This document shows positions 47,033 through 56,146 of a stretch of DNA of 64,000 bases, in pieces. The stretch is from Cystobacterineae bacterium (GTDB taxonomy: Bacteria > Myxococcota > Myxococcia > Myxococcales > Myxococcaceae), in assembly GCA_009781495.1 (NCBI GenBank), contig WQYA01000007.1:1-64000 (forward strand). The letters run 5' to 3'. A program made the translations under genes and the position numbers. Under the pieces are notes generated by a model, which made no database searches, was not told the origin of the DNA, and saw only the letters and a list, made by a program, of their open reading frames with translations. How positions within the stretch are numbered: the first letter of the stretch is position 1; every line of letters starts with the position of its first letter.

Positions 47033-47061
47033 AAAACCACCTCTCGCAGGTGGTTTTTTTT
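47033..47061 (+). terminator. Intrinsic terminator at the end of the leu-ilv operon
   Basis: A stem of ten base pairs (AAAACCACCT 47033-47042 / AGGTGGTTTT 47048-47057) with the loop CTCGC ends in an eight-T tract (47054-47061). It begins ten bases after the ilvC stop and lies just before the ribosome binding site of the next gene. Confidence 0.88.
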
Positions 47062-47077
47062 AGCCCAAGGAGAGCCT

Positions 47078-48241
47078 GTGCGCCCATTTTCCTGGTATAT
47101 GCCGACGCGTTTGCATTTTGGTGTGGGCTCTCTGGGTTTGCTTTCGAGTTTGCCTTTGCCGGGCGCCAAGGCTTTGCTTGTCACCGGCATGGGCGGCTCC
47201 GCCCGGCGCTTGGGTTATTTGGACGAGGTGCACGCCTTGCTGCAACAGAGGGGTTGCGAGGTGGTGGTGTTTGACAAAATTCAGCCCAACCCCACCTCGG
47301 AGCAAGTGGACGAAGGCGCGAAACTGGCCCGCCAAGAGGGGTGTGACTTTGTGCTGGGCCTGGGCGGCGGCTCCTCTTTGGATGCGTCCAAGTCCATTGC
47401 CTTTATGGCGAATAACGAGGGGGTTTATTGGGACTATATGGGGGGGACTACGGGCAAGGGGAAGCCTCCCCAATTCCCCGCCAAACCCATCCTCGCCATC
47501 CCCACCACCTCGGGTACGGGCAGCGAGACGGACCCCTGGACGGTTATTACACGCACGGAGTCTTGCGAGAAGTTGGGTTGGGGGTGTGACTCCACCTATC
47601 CCCAGTTGGCCCTCGTAGAGCCGCGCCTCATGCTGTCCGTGCCTCCTCAAGTGACGGCGATGACCGGCATGGATGCTTTTTTCCACGCGGTGGAAGCCTA
47701 TGTGGCGACGTGCCACCAGCCCGGTTGTGACGCTTTGGCGCTGGACGTTGTCCGGCGCATTGTCCACTGGTTGCCCAAGGCCGTCCAACACCCCGGGGAC
47801 TTGGAGGCGCGCACCGAAATGGCCTGGGCTGCCACCGAAGCGGGCATTTGCGAGTCTTTGTCCTCGTGCATTTCCCACCACTCTTTGGAGCATGCGCTGA
47901 GTGCTTTTTTCCCAAAGCTTCCGCATGGCGCCGGGCTAAGCATGTTGTCCTTGCCCTATTTTTCCTCCCTCTTGCCCGCCGTGCCAAAGCGTATGGCCGA
48001 CTTGGCCGAGGCCATGGGGCAGGCCGCGAAGCCGGAGGCCTTTTTGGTGGGTTTGGAGCGACTCATTGAGGAGGTGGGGTTGGGGGCGTTGAAGCTGTCG
48101 GACTATGGCGTTGGCCCCGAGGTGTTTGAGGCTTTGGCCAAAAATGCACTCGACGTTATGGGCTTTTTGTTTAGACTGACGCCGATGAAGCAGGATGAGC
48201 GTGCTTTGGTTGAAATTCTGCGTCAAGCTTGGCGCCCATGA
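47078..48241 (+). CDS. Iron-containing alcohol dehydrogenase
   Basis: This protein of about 387 aa is started at GTG 47078, preceded by AAGGAGAG; codons further upstream cover the terminator. The start FSWYMPTRLHFGVGSL is typical for the butanol-dehydrogenase-like branch. It has the NAD-binding motif GLGGGSSLDASKSIAF and TTSGTGSETDPWTVI. Metal-binding His/Asp residues are in GMDAFFHAVEAY and SHHSLEHALSAFFPKLPHG. It probably reduces an aldehyde with NAD(P)H; the substrate is unknown. Placement between the ilv and pheA genes might be coincidence, as a terminator separates it from the operon. Confidence 0.9.
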   Translation: MRPFSWYMPTRLHFGVGSLGLLSSLPLPGAKALLVTGMGGSARRLGYLDEVHALLQQRGCEVVVFDKIQPNPTSEQVDEGAKLARQEGCDFVLGLGGGSSLDASKSIAFMANNEGVYWDYMGGTTGKGKPPQFPAKPILAIPTTSGTGSETDPWTVITRTESCEKLGWGCDSTYPQLALVEPRLMLSVPPQVTAMTGMDAFFHAVEAYVATCHQPGCDALALDVVRRIVHWLPKAVQHPGDLEARTEMAWAATEAGICESLSSCISHHSLEHALSAFFPKLPHGAGLSMLSLPYFSSLLPAVPKRMADLAEAMGQAAKPEAFLVGLERLIEEVGLGALKLSDYGVGPEVFEALAKNALDVMGFLFRLTPMKQDERALVEILRQAWRP

Positions 48242-48250
48242 GGAGGAGTT

Positions 48251-49336
48251 ATGGCCAACCACGAGGAGGAATTGGCCCGTTTGCGCGGTATTATAGACGG
48301 GGTTGACGAGGAGATTTTGCGCCTTGTCAGTTTGCGTGCACGCCATGCGCAGGCCATTGGCGAAGTGAAAAAAAGCGCGGGGCAGCTTTCTTTTTGGAAC
48401 CCAGAGAGAGAGGCCGAAGTCCTCCAGAAGGTGGAAGCCCAAAACCCGGGGCCTTTGCCGGGCAAGTTTTTGCGTCGCTGGTATTTGGAGTTGATGTCGG
48501 CGTGTTTGGCTTTGGAGAAGCCTTTGAGGGTGGCCTATTTGGGGCCGGAGGGGACTTATACGCATGTGGCGATGCTGAAATATTTCGGCGCCTCGGTGAA
48601 GCCTCTTCCCGAAGTTTCCATTGGTGAAGTATTTCGCAAGACGGAGTGTGGGGAGGCGGACTTTGGGGTTGTCCCCGTGGAGAATTCAACGGAGGGGATG
48701 ATTAGCCACACCCTCGACATGTTTTTGAGCAGCCCCCTGTCCATTTGCGGCGAGACTTTGCTGCGCATCAACCACCACCTGCTGAGCCGAGAGACGGCGT
48801 TTGAGAATATTGCCCGCGTCTATTCCCACCCGCAGCCTCAAGCCCAGTGCCGTCATTGGCTGGAGCAACATTTGCCGCACGCAGAGCGTGTCGCGGCTTC
48901 CAGCAATGCCGAGGCTGTGCGCGTAGCGGCCAAAGAGGCGAAGGCAGCGGCCATTGCGGGGAAACACGCTGCGGAGCTTTATGGCATGCCCATTTTGGCC
49001 TCGCACCTGGAGGATGAGCCCAACAACACGACACGTTTTTGGGTACTCGGGACGCAGCGGCGCAAACCCACAGGCCAAGACAAAACCAGCGTCCTCGCCT
49101 CCAGCCTCGATCAACCCGGCACGTTGATGCGTTTGCTGGAGCCTTTGGCGAGGCATGGCATCAGCATGACGAAAATTGAGTCGCGTCCCTCCAAGCGCGG
49201 CCTATGGAATTATGTTTTCTTTTTGGACGTAGAGGGCCACATGGAGGACGCCGTGGTAGCGGAGGCCTTTGAGGAGATGAAGAAGGCCAGCATCTTGTTT
49301 AAGGTGCTGGGCTCCTATCCGCGTGCACAACTCTAA
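48251..49336 (+). CDS. pheA: Bifunctional chorismate mutase/prephenate dehydratase (P-protein)
   Basis: A 361-aa protein with AGGAGG upstream. The AroQ chorismate mutase domain is at about 5-90 (LRGIIDGVDEEILRLVSLRA). The prephenate dehydratase domain, about 92-270, has AYLGPEGTYTHVAMLKYFG and VPVENSTEGMISHTLDMF, and DEPNNTTRFWVLG with the TRF motif. An ACT domain follows at about 282-355 (GTLMRLLEPLARHGISMTKI then ESRPSK), the phenylalanine sensor. It makes phenylpyruvate from chorismate. It is 9 nt after the alcohol dehydrogenase and 12 nt before a nitroreductase gene, so the three are co-transcribed. Confidence 0.95.
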   Translation: MANHEEELARLRGIIDGVDEEILRLVSLRARHAQAIGEVKKSAGQLSFWNPEREAEVLQKVEAQNPGPLPGKFLRRWYLELMSACLALEKPLRVAYLGPEGTYTHVAMLKYFGASVKPLPEVSIGEVFRKTECGEADFGVVPVENSTEGMISHTLDMFLSSPLSICGETLLRINHHLLSRETAFENIARVYSHPQPQAQCRHWLEQHLPHAERVAASSNAEAVRVAAKEAKAAAIAGKHAAELYGMPILASHLEDEPNNTTRFWVLGTQRRKPTGQDKTSVLASSLDQPGTLMRLLEPLARHGISMTKIESRPSKRGLWNYVFFLDVEGHMEDAVVAEAFEEMKKASILFKVLGSYPRAQL

Positions 49337-49348
49337 CAGGAGGCAACC

Positions 49349-50017
49349 ATGTCTGAAGACGTTTCAACCCTGCAAGCCCTGCGCAAGCGCCGCTCTGTCC
49401 GCCTTTTTGAAGACAAACCCATTCCGGAGCCTTTGTTGAAGGCGGTGTTGGAAGACGCCATTTGGGCGCCCACCAGCATGAATATGCAGCCCTTCCGTTG
49501 GTATGTTGCGCAGACGCCCGCCATGCGCCAAAAGTTGGCCGCCTGCATGAGCAACCAATCCGCAGCCGCCACAGCCCCCGTATTGTGCGTCAACCTGGCC
49601 TGTTGGGGGGACTGGCCGCAGACTTCTCAAGAATACCTTGCCTGGTCCGCGCAGCACCCTGGGTTTAGCGACATGCAGAAGGAGGCCCTTGTCAAAAAGA
49701 TGGCGGCGCTTCCGGGAGTCTTCCAACTGCCCCGCGAGGAATTGCGCGTATGGGCCACCAAAAGTGCTGCGCTGTCTTGCGAAAACCTCATGCTTTCAGC
49801 CAGTGCCCGAGGGCTTTCGACTTGTCCCATGGAAGGCGGGCAGGGCCCAGGCGCGCTGCTTCGTGTAGCGGAGGTACTCAGGGAGGAAGGCCTGGTTTTG
49901 GGGGACGCAGAAACCCAAAGTGTCGTCATGGTGGTAGCCTTGGGTTATGAGAGCCCCCAACATAAGCTGCTTCCCACCTGGCGCCGCGACTTCTCCAAGC
50001 TGGTGCATTTCATCTAA
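49349..50017 (+). CDS. Nitroreductase family flavoprotein
   Basis: A 222-aa protein with AGGAGGC upstream. The N-terminus ALRKRRSVRLFEDKPI is the FMN-binding signature, then WAPTSMNMQPFRWYV. A mid section AALSCENLMLSASARGLSTC and the ending VVALGYESPQHK complete the family. These enzymes use FMN and NAD(P)H to reduce nitro compounds or quinones. It ends the unit that begins with the alcohol dehydrogenase. Repetitive DNA starts just downstream. Confidence 0.9.
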   Translation: MSEDVSTLQALRKRRSVRLFEDKPIPEPLLKAVLEDAIWAPTSMNMQPFRWYVAQTPAMRQKLAACMSNQSAAATAPVLCVNLACWGDWPQTSQEYLAWSAQHPGFSDMQKEALVKKMAALPGVFQLPREELRVWATKSAALSCENLMLSASARGLSTCPMEGGQGPGALLRVAEVLREEGLVLGDAETQSVVMVVALGYESPQHKLLPTWRRDFSKLVHFI

Positions 50018-50119
50018 GGGTTTAGGGTAGGGGGCCTGCGCGGGGATGGGGTAGCGCGGAGGAGGAAGGGATGGTTTTGGAGGTTAGCGCGCAGGGGAGG
50101 GGGGCTAATTTTGGAGGTT

Positions 50120-50245
50120 AACAAGTTGGAGGGGGCGTGGGGGGAGGAGGTTTGGAGGCTTGCGAGCTGGGGCTAAAGGGGTATATACCCCCTTCACCCC
50201 CGTCCAATCACCCATGGAGGCGTCTGACTGCACTCCCTTCAACCG
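50120..50245 (+). repeat. Dispersed repeat, copy A (hairpin plus CACCCCCGTCC box)
   Basis: Purine-rich sequence and TTGCGAGCTGGGG (about 50158-50171) are followed by a palindrome (GGGGTATATACCCC, 50178-50191) and the box CACCCCCGTCCAATCACCCA (from 50195) with TGGAGGCGTCTG. Very similar text occurs near 56250-56335, 56560-56633, 62540-62620 and 62800-62900. The hairpin differs in sequence in every copy but is present in all. The spacer around it (50018-50294) has no gene. Confidence 0.7.
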
Positions 50246-50294
50246 AAAACCGGCCTTTGGACACGCTGATTTCATCAGCGCTTCCTTAAGGCCC

Positions 50295-51047
50295 CTACTT
50301 CGGGTTTCGGCAGGTGCCCAGGCCGGTTGTCGTGTCGTGGCCTCCGCAAATTCTGCTGCCGGAGCAATGGCTGTCTTCAACGCACCCGGGTTGACAGCTG
50401 GCGCCCGTGTCCAGAGAAATGCAGACGAATTCGCCAGGAGGGCAACCCACCTTGCACTCTGAGAGTGGCGCACAGGTGCCCTCTTTGCATGTTTTCCCCT
50501 TAGGGCAGTTGTCGCTGGTTTCGCATTGGCGCTCTCCCACGCAGTGGCCTAGGTGGCAGCGTTGCCACAACTCACATGGGCTGTCGTCACCAACGGTGCA
50601 CAGCACAGGCTCAGGGTTTGAGGTTGGGTTTCGGCAAGTGCCTAGGCCGGTTGTCGTGTCGCGGCCTCCGCAAATTCTGCTGCCGGAGCAATGGCTGTCT
50701 TCGACGCACCCGGGTTGACAGCTGGCGCCCGTGTCCAGAAAAACGCAGACGAACTCACCCGGAGGGCAACCCATCTCACAATATGAAACTGGCACACAGG
50801 TGCCGTCTTTGCACGTTTTCCCAGGGCAGTCGTCGTTGGTTTCGCATTGGCGCTCTCCCAGGCAGTGGCCTAGGTGGCAGCGTTGCCACAACTCACATGG
50901 GCTGTCATCACCGACGGTGCACGAGACAGGTGTGGGCAAGTCCTCGGTGTCGTCCTTGTCCTTATCCTTGTCCTTGCAACTGACAAACAAAGAAAACGCG
51001 AGGACAAGGGCAAGGAGGGCACAAAGGATGGGAGCTTTCTTTTTCAT
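50295..51047 (-). CDS. Cys-rich lipoprotein with two tandem near-identical modules
   Basis: A 250-aa protein with lipoprotein signal LCALLALVLAFSLFVSC (Cys 24), a KDKDKDKDD linker, and two copies of a Cys-rich module of about 101-103 residues at 41-141 and 148-250. Each module reads CTVGDDSPCELWQRCHLGHC, then CPPGEFVC, LDTGASCQPGCVEDSHCSGS and RICGG.DTTTGLGTCRN. The two copies differ in only a few places and have about 14 Cys each, all probably paired. Such modules occur in myxobacterial proteins annotated as Dickkopf-like Cys-rich. It is a surface lipoprotein with unknown ligand. Confidence 0.75.
   Translation of the reverse strand: MKKKAPILCALLALVLAFSLFVSCKDKDKDKDDTEDLPTPVSCTVGDDSPCELWQRCHLGHCLGERQCETNDDCPGKTCKDGTCVPVSYCEMGCPPGEFVCVFLDTGASCQPGCVEDSHCSGSRICGGRDTTTGLGTCRNPTSNPEPVLCTVGDDSPCELWQRCHLGHCVGERQCETSDNCPKGKTCKEGTCAPLSECKVGCPPGEFVCISLDTGASCQPGCVEDSHCSGSRICGGHDTTTGLGTCRNPK
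50298..50606 (-). repeat. Second of two tandem coding repeats (Cys-rich module)
   Basis: This 309-nt block is nearly identical in DNA and protein to 50625-50927 of the same gene. The unit boundaries fall close to a Pro/Glu linker (RNPTSNPEPV). High DNA identity indicates recent duplication or gene conversion. Confidence 0.8.
50625..50927 (-). repeat. First of two tandem coding repeats (Cys-rich module)
   Basis: This 303-nt block is the partner of 50298-50606. Copies of a few differing codons (for example CLGERQCETNDDCPGKT against CVGERQCETSDNCPKGKT) show limited divergence, including a 3-nt length difference. Confidence 0.8.
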
Positions 51048-51336
51048 GATGGGCGACCTGTTTTTGTTGTTTCTGAAAAAATCTACATATACCTCAACTG
51101 TCTACACATACCTCAACCGACAAATGCTGAAACATGCGCGGCAGCAAATTGCCCCCGCTGGACAAAACCACGCTTAGGTGCCGGCTTGACAAGCTTTTTG
51201 ACTTCTTTGCAGCGACGGTATTCATTTGAAAAGCCGCCCACAAGAGGCAACAAAGGCCGATGGCGTTTCGTTTGCCGATGGAAACTCCATGCCCTCTTTT
51301 TGGAATATGTCCGCCGCCGCAACCATAGCCTCCATT
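51048..51336. other. Spacer without a supportable gene
   Basis: 289 nt between two minus-strand lipoprotein genes. I see no hairpin with T-run and no convincing reading frame with a ribosome binding site. It must contain the promoter of the Cys-rich lipoprotein gene. AATATTTTC-like AT-rich text occurs only near 51340. Confidence 0.35.
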
Positions 51337-53946
51337 TCAAGGAGAGAAAATATCTTCATCAACCCACACAGCCGGGTAGATAAGCCCACGCTCACATAAG
51401 TTGGCTTGGAAAACTCTTCCAGGAACAGACTGACTGAAGCTGTTGCTTAAAGAGGCCGCCGTATTGGGCGCGTCACCCGGGGAACGCAGCCACATGCCAT
51501 AATAGGCATAGGAAGTGGGAATGTTTATTTTCGCATAGTTTGCCCTGGCAATGTCGCTGCTCGGCGCGTTGGCGATGGGAGTGTTTCTCAAGAAATGGAA
51601 CATGGACAAGAAATTCGCGGCCTCCCCATAGCTCAAAGCAAAGGCAACATCCTCCCCTCTGCTCAGCAGAACTTGGCTTGGCTTTGTGAAGCCGTCGTTC
51701 ACCGACACAGGCCATGTGCTCGTGCCGATGGCCTCGCTCACATGGGTCTGCACGGAAAAGTTCCGTATTCTGGCGGTTTCAGGCAGCTTCTCGGCCTCAC
51801 CTGGTGCGCTGCCGTTGAACCAGTCGTTGATTTTCCAGCGGACAGAGTTTTTGGCAAGCATATAATCGGTAGTGGTTCCGAAGCTCGTATGTTGCCAATT
51901 CGGATCGTTCCAAACCACATTGCCATATAGCACCTTATAATAGATGTTGATGAATTCCGAACGTACCACCAGCAAATAGTTGCCGTTTCGGGCAATTTCT
52001 ATCCAGTTCACCGTGTCGCCGGTTTGCGCCGGGGTGAGGATTCTGCCGTCCACGCCGGTGGGGACGTCAACAACAGGAAGCGCAGCGGTATTCAACGCTT
52101 CGCTCCACACAGCGCTCAACACGCCATTGCTTGAGGCAACGAAATGAAGCCTATAGGCTGTTCTTGAAGAGAGACCGGAAAGCGTCCTGGAAAACGCTGT
52201 GTTGGCTGTCATTGCACCCGTGTTGCCGCCTGCTCCGGCGACAATTTGCGCGGCAGTGGGAACGGGCTCATTGGCCAAAAGTATCACCCAATAGGCGGTA
52301 GCGTTTTCATTGCTGGTGATGCTGAAATCTGCGCCCGTAGCTGTAATGTTGGTTAGGCTTCCGTTAGAAAGTACCGGGGCGAGGACAACGGGAGCCAGCC
52401 ACTGTCGGATGTCGTCCCAAACCAAATGGAGGCTTGAATAACAGTCATAATTACCTGAAGCAACGGAGCCACCTTCGTTTGAGCAAGATGCTCTGCCGCC
52501 CCAAAGCCCTCCCCGCAAAAGATATTCGCCGTTCGACAAGGTGAACAACCCTGAACCGCTGCTCCCGCCTTCAGTCGTAGCTTCTGACCAGCTCACAAGA
52601 GTTAAGGTGGAGTCATCCGGAGTACCACCATTGTTTTGCACGACATCACAGGTTCCATCTCCTATGGCAGTACTGACTTTTTTGATGTCGAACCTAGGAT
52701 GATGAATGCCAAGAGCTGCACCACTCAAAAATCGCCTGGAATCCCAACCTGAGGAAAAGGCATCTGCAGGAGGGAAGTTGTTGAGGCGAAGCAGCAATGT
52801 ATCTGTAGCCCTTCTGGCATGCAAGAGTTGCGCCCCACCACCCACGCGACGGATGTTGCCGAGATTCACCGAAGCATTGTCGCCACAACGAGAGGCCTCT
52901 TCAAACCAGAAAGTTTCGAGGGTGCTCGCTGCATTTTGGGTATTGATGCAGTGAGCAGCACTCCAGAAATAAGGCGTGCCAGAATTGCCCGCGTCATTCA
53001 GCAATGTTCCGGAACAAGTAAACAAACCACCGAGCTCATTAAATTCCATCCTGGCAACAGCTCTGGAAACGCTCTGAAAAGCTGCGCCAAGCTCACTAAA
53101 TCTGCAGACAACATCCCTGTGACAAGGCCCGGAATTCCCTATCCATAATTGCTTTTCCGCAAAACGGGCGGCATCCAGATAGTCTCTTGCCGAGGTGAGA
53201 ATATGGGAAACACCCTCCAGGCGAATCTCGACATCTTTTGTTTCCACCGTCGATGGCAGGTAGAGCTCAATGTTCTGCGTCTCCCCTTCGGTGGATGGCG
53301 TCCAATAGACTTTGTTTTCGCCACGCAAGGCCTTGGCCTCTTTGCCGCGGATGACACCGATGATTTTTTCGGGTTCTCCAGAGCCGGAAAAACGAAATTC
53401 AGCGTTGTCGGGCAAAGCATGAAGCTGCAGAGCAACCCGTATCCTTTGGGCATCAGGAGATGTGAGCGCAAATCTGCCAACAACACCGTTTCCTATGTTT
53501 TGCCAATTCAAAACAAAGGGTTTGGCCTCACGCATTTCCGTCTCGTCAGCCTTGCGATGAATGCCGATTCTGAGCGCTTTGGCGCCAAAGCCTTTGTTGG
53601 AATTCTGACGGTTTTCTTCTTGTAACTCCCTGAGCGCTGACTCAGGCAATGGGTTGAAAGTAACAACCGTTAGCGCATGGGCGTCCGACGCGGCCTTGCT
53701 CGGAAACCCCGAGGGGGAACGCCAGGAAATAACTTCCTCGGCCTTGGCCGAAATGACCGGCGCGCCTGAAACGCGCATTCCATCCTCCCCCCCTCGTTGT
53801 TCAGAGACTTCCTCCTCAGGCCTTTTTTCAGAAGTCTCGGAGGGGCGAATGCCTGCCAAACTCCCTTCCCCGCAGCTTGACAAAAACACCAGCGCCAAAC
53901 CACACAACAACCACAACATTCTCTGCCGATGATATAAGCTGCTCAC
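51337..53946 (-). CDS. Trypsin-like serine protease lipoprotein with Fn3-like part and DUF6273-like C-terminus
   Basis: This protein of about 869 aa is started at GTG 53946; ATG 53919 and TTG/ATG codons further upstream are alternatives. A lipoprotein signal (LWLLCGLALVFLSSCG) is followed by an Arg/Glu-rich linker and a beta-rich region. A chymotrypsin-like lysyl-endopeptidase-type domain has the triad in SAAHC, ATDTLLLRL and GGSSGSGLF. About 95 residues of Fn3-like text (VLSNGSLTNITATGADFSIT) follow. The C-terminus ends in YGMWLRSPGDAPNTAA ... GLIYPAVWVDED, the WLRSPG...RPAlW pattern of DUF6273. Such DUF6273 ends are usually on surface proteins, so the protease may be displayed outside. It is in its own unit. 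Confidence 0.75.
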   Translation of the reverse strand: MSSLYHRQRMLWLLCGLALVFLSSCGEGSLAGIRPSETSEKRPEEEVSEQRGGEDGMRVSGAPVISAKAEEVISWRSPSGFPSKAASDAHALTVVTFNPLPESALRELQEENRQNSNKGFGAKALRIGIHRKADETEMREAKPFVLNWQNIGNGVVGRFALTSPDAQRIRVALQLHALPDNAEFRFSGSGEPEKIIGVIRGKEAKALRGENKVYWTPSTEGETQNIELYLPSTVETKDVEIRLEGVSHILTSARDYLDAARFAEKQLWIGNSGPCHRDVVCRFSELGAAFQSVSRAVARMEFNELGGLFTCSGTLLNDAGNSGTPYFWSAAHCINTQNAASTLETFWFEEASRCGDNASVNLGNIRRVGGGAQLLHARRATDTLLLRLNNFPPADAFSSGWDSRRFLSGAALGIHHPRFDIKKVSTAIGDGTCDVVQNNGGTPDDSTLTLVSWSEATTEGGSSGSGLFTLSNGEYLLRGGLWGGRASCSNEGGSVASGNYDCYSSLHLVWDDIRQWLAPVVLAPVLSNGSLTNITATGADFSITSNENATAYWVILLANEPVPTAAQIVAGAGGNTGAMTANTAFSRTLSGLSSRTAYRLHFVASSNGVLSAVWSEALNTAALPVVDVPTGVDGRILTPAQTGDTVNWIEIARNGNYLLVVRSEFINIYYKVLYGNVVWNDPNWQHTSFGTTTDYMLAKNSVRWKINDWFNGSAPGEAEKLPETARIRNFSVQTHVSEAIGTSTWPVSVNDGFTKPSQVLLSRGEDVAFALSYGEAANFLSMFHFLRNTPIANAPSSDIARANYAKINIPTSYAYYGMWLRSPGDAPNTAASLSNSFSQSVPGRVFQANLCERGLIYPAVWVDEDIFSP

Positions 53947-54382
53947 ACAAAACCCCCATCGTCTTGAAAGACGTGGTTGTATTCTACTGACAACCCCAAA
54001 CCGCCACCTTATCAAACCTCGCCAATTTAACCTTGTCAACCCGGCGCTTCTCCCTCTGCTTCCATCCACTCACCCGCCGCCCAAAACCCCGCCCAACGGC
54101 CAAACGACTATGGTTTCCGCAAAAACCATGCCAGAAAATTTGACGGCTAAGCACCGAAAAACACAAGTTTGGATTTGTTTCTTCGCGTCTCCATTGTGAG
54201 ACGGTGTGTCTCTCAAACCAACCAACAACACCTTTGGGTTTTTGCTCAAAAAACAACTGTAACGTCTTGGGTTAGGCTATGGCTAAAGTGGTATTGGTTG
54301 AACTCCATACATTTTTTGGGGGAGGGGAGTGTTGGGGTTTAGCGCGGAAGGGGCCTCAATTTGGAAACTTACGGCATTTGGT
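53947..54382. other. Spacer between protease and Sel1 genes
   Basis: 436 nt with small reading frames but no protein that I would defend. The one of about 90 codons on the minus strand (53984-54256) has no family, unusual composition and no good ribosome binding site. Purine-rich stretches near 54310-54350 (GGGGGAGGGGAG) resemble the repeat-type spacers seen elsewhere. It should hold the promoter of the protease gene. Confidence 0.35.
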
Positions 54383-56146
54383 TTATATTTTCTGAAGCAT
54401 GCTTTGTGCGTCGGCGTGTCCTTGTGCCGCCGCCTTGCGGAACCATTTTGCTGCTTTCGCTGTGTCTTTTGCCACACCTTTGCCTTCGACATAGCGCCAC
54501 CCAAGCGCATATTGCGCGCTCGCATCCCCCTGGTTTGCCGCTTTTGTGAGTTGTTCCACCGTTTCCGCAGCGTCCTTTGCAACAGCCTGGCCTTGGACAT
54601 GGCCCATTTCGGGTTTGCTTTGCGCTTCCATATTCCCCTGGGCGGCTGTTTCGGGGGCCTGCTCCAGCGAGGTTGTTTTGTCCATTGCAAGGGGTTGGCT
54701 TTTGCCCAATATTTTTTGAAGCGCCTTTTGGGCCTCCGGCTCCTCGTCTTCTGCCGCTGAGGTGAGCCATTCTATCGCCTGCGCTTCGTCCTTTTCTACA
54801 CCACGGCCTTCGGCATAGCTGAGCCCAAGTTGGGTTGCTGCCACCGGCCATCCCTGCTCCGCTGCCATCCTCCACCACCTTACCGCCTCCACTTCATCCT
54901 TCTCCACACCACGACCTTCGGCATACATGAGTCCAAGGCTGGTTTGCGCATCCTCGTCTTCCTTCTCAGCCGCCATCCTATAATACCTCACCGCCTCCGC
55001 TTCATCCTTCTCCACAATTCGGCCTGTTTCATAGAGCCACCCCAGCCGGGTTTGCGCACAAATACTTCCTTGTTCTGCCGCCAAGTTATACCACTTTAGG
55101 GCTTCTGAGTCATTGGGCTCCACACCTTCGCCTTCGAGATAGGCCAGCCCAAGCCGGAGTTGCGCATGCTCGTCTTTCTGCTCAGCCGCCAGTTTGAACC
55201 ATTTGATGGCTTCCGCTTTGTCCTCATTGAAGCCCACGGCACTCCAATACATATCGCCAAGGCGACATTGCGCTCGTGCATTCCCTTCTGCGGCCGCCAG
55301 TTGCGTCTTCTTTTTTTCTATTTCAAGAAGATTCCTATGACGCTCTGCCGGCGACAAAGGTTTTTTCCTGGGGATGGACAACAAAACCACCAATAAAGCT
55401 ACCCCCCCAAAAATATACCATTGCAAACCCAGCCCCTTGGACGCCTTCTCAGGGTTTCCAATTTTCTCAAGGGCATCTTGCGCATGCTTGTTCCCCTGGC
55501 TTGCCGCCGCTTTGAAGAGCTTCAAGGCTTCTGCCTCATTTCTCAGAACGCCTTTGCCTAAGAAATACCTTGCCCCAAGGCTGAATTGCGCATCCGCATG
55601 CCCCTGCTGGGCCGCTTTTCTGAACCACCGCACCGCTTCCATCGCATCCTTCTCGACGGCCTCACCTGCGTAATACAAAACCCCAAGGAGGAATTGTGCA
55701 TTCGCATCGTCCTGCTTTGAGGCCTCTCTCAACCACTTCGTCAACTCCGCGTTGTCCACCTCGACGCCTGGAGCGCCGTCATAAAGAAGCGCAAGATTCA
55801 GTTGTGCACCCGCATCCCCTTGCTGGGCTGCCAGACGGAACCACGTCAAGGCTTCTGCAAAATTTTGCTCCACACCCAGGCCAAAGACATGGAGCAAGCC
55901 GACATAGTTTTGTGCGTCTGCATCCCCTTGCTCTGCTGCCAGCCGACACTGCTTTCGCGTCGCTTCGCTGTCCTGCTCAAGTTTCTCCGCCTGACGGTTC
56001 TTCTTCCCGTTGATAAACCCCTCTATTTCCGTGCTGTCCTGGTGAAACCTCTGCACCCGACAAGCATTGGGCGTCACCAGAGGCTCGTCCGCATGGGCCG
56101 ACAAGGGCAAGGCTGCAAGGCAAAGCGCCAGCACACAGGTTTTCAT
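54383..56146 (-). CDS. Sel1-repeat protein with a central membrane helix
   Basis: This protein of about 587 aa starts at ATG 56146 with AGGAG upstream. A cleavable-type signal peptide (MKTCVLALCLAALPLSAHAD) leads into five Sel1-like repeats (about 65-235, units such as AAQQGDAGAQLNLALLYDG). One membrane helix follows (about 243-258, WYIFGGVALLVVLLSI) and then six or more Sel1-like repeats (about 285-480, GDMYWSAVGFNEDKAEAIKW). A Ser/Gln-rich spacer and two more units near 545-587 end the protein. Sel1 repeats are scaffolds for protein contacts. The topology places repeats on both sides of the inner membrane. No partner gene is adjacent. Confidence 0.85.
   Translation of the reverse strand: MKTCVLALCLAALPLSAHADEPLVTPNACRVQRFHQDSTEIEGFINGKKNRQAEKLEQDSEATRKQCRLAAEQGDADAQNYVGLLHVFGLGVEQNFAEALTWFRLAAQQGDAGAQLNLALLYDGAPGVEVDNAELTKWLREASKQDDANAQFLLGVLYYAGEAVEKDAMEAVRWFRKAAQQGHADAQFSLGARYFLGKGVLRNEAEALKLFKAAASQGNKHAQDALEKIGNPEKASKGLGLQWYIFGGVALLVVLLSIPRKKPLSPAERHRNLLEIEKKKTQLAAAEGNARAQCRLGDMYWSAVGFNEDKAEAIKWFKLAAEQKDEHAQLRLGLAYLEGEGVEPNDSEALKWYNLAAEQGSICAQTRLGWLYETGRIVEKDEAEAVRYYRMAAEKEDEDAQTSLGLMYAEGRGVEKDEVEAVRWWRMAAEQGWPVAATQLGLSYAEGRGVEKDEAQAIEWLTSAAEDEEPEAQKALQKILGKSQPLAMDKTTSLEQAPETAAQGNMEAQSKPEMGHVQGQAVAKDAAETVEQLTKAANQGDASAQYALGWRYVEGKGVAKDTAKAAKWFRKAAAQGHADAQSMLQKI

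Noticed and set aside
53984-54256. Small gene of 90 codons upstream of the protease gene on the same strand
   Set aside because: Arg/Trp-rich text with no family and no ribosome binding site. It overlaps the upstream in-frame extension of the protease.
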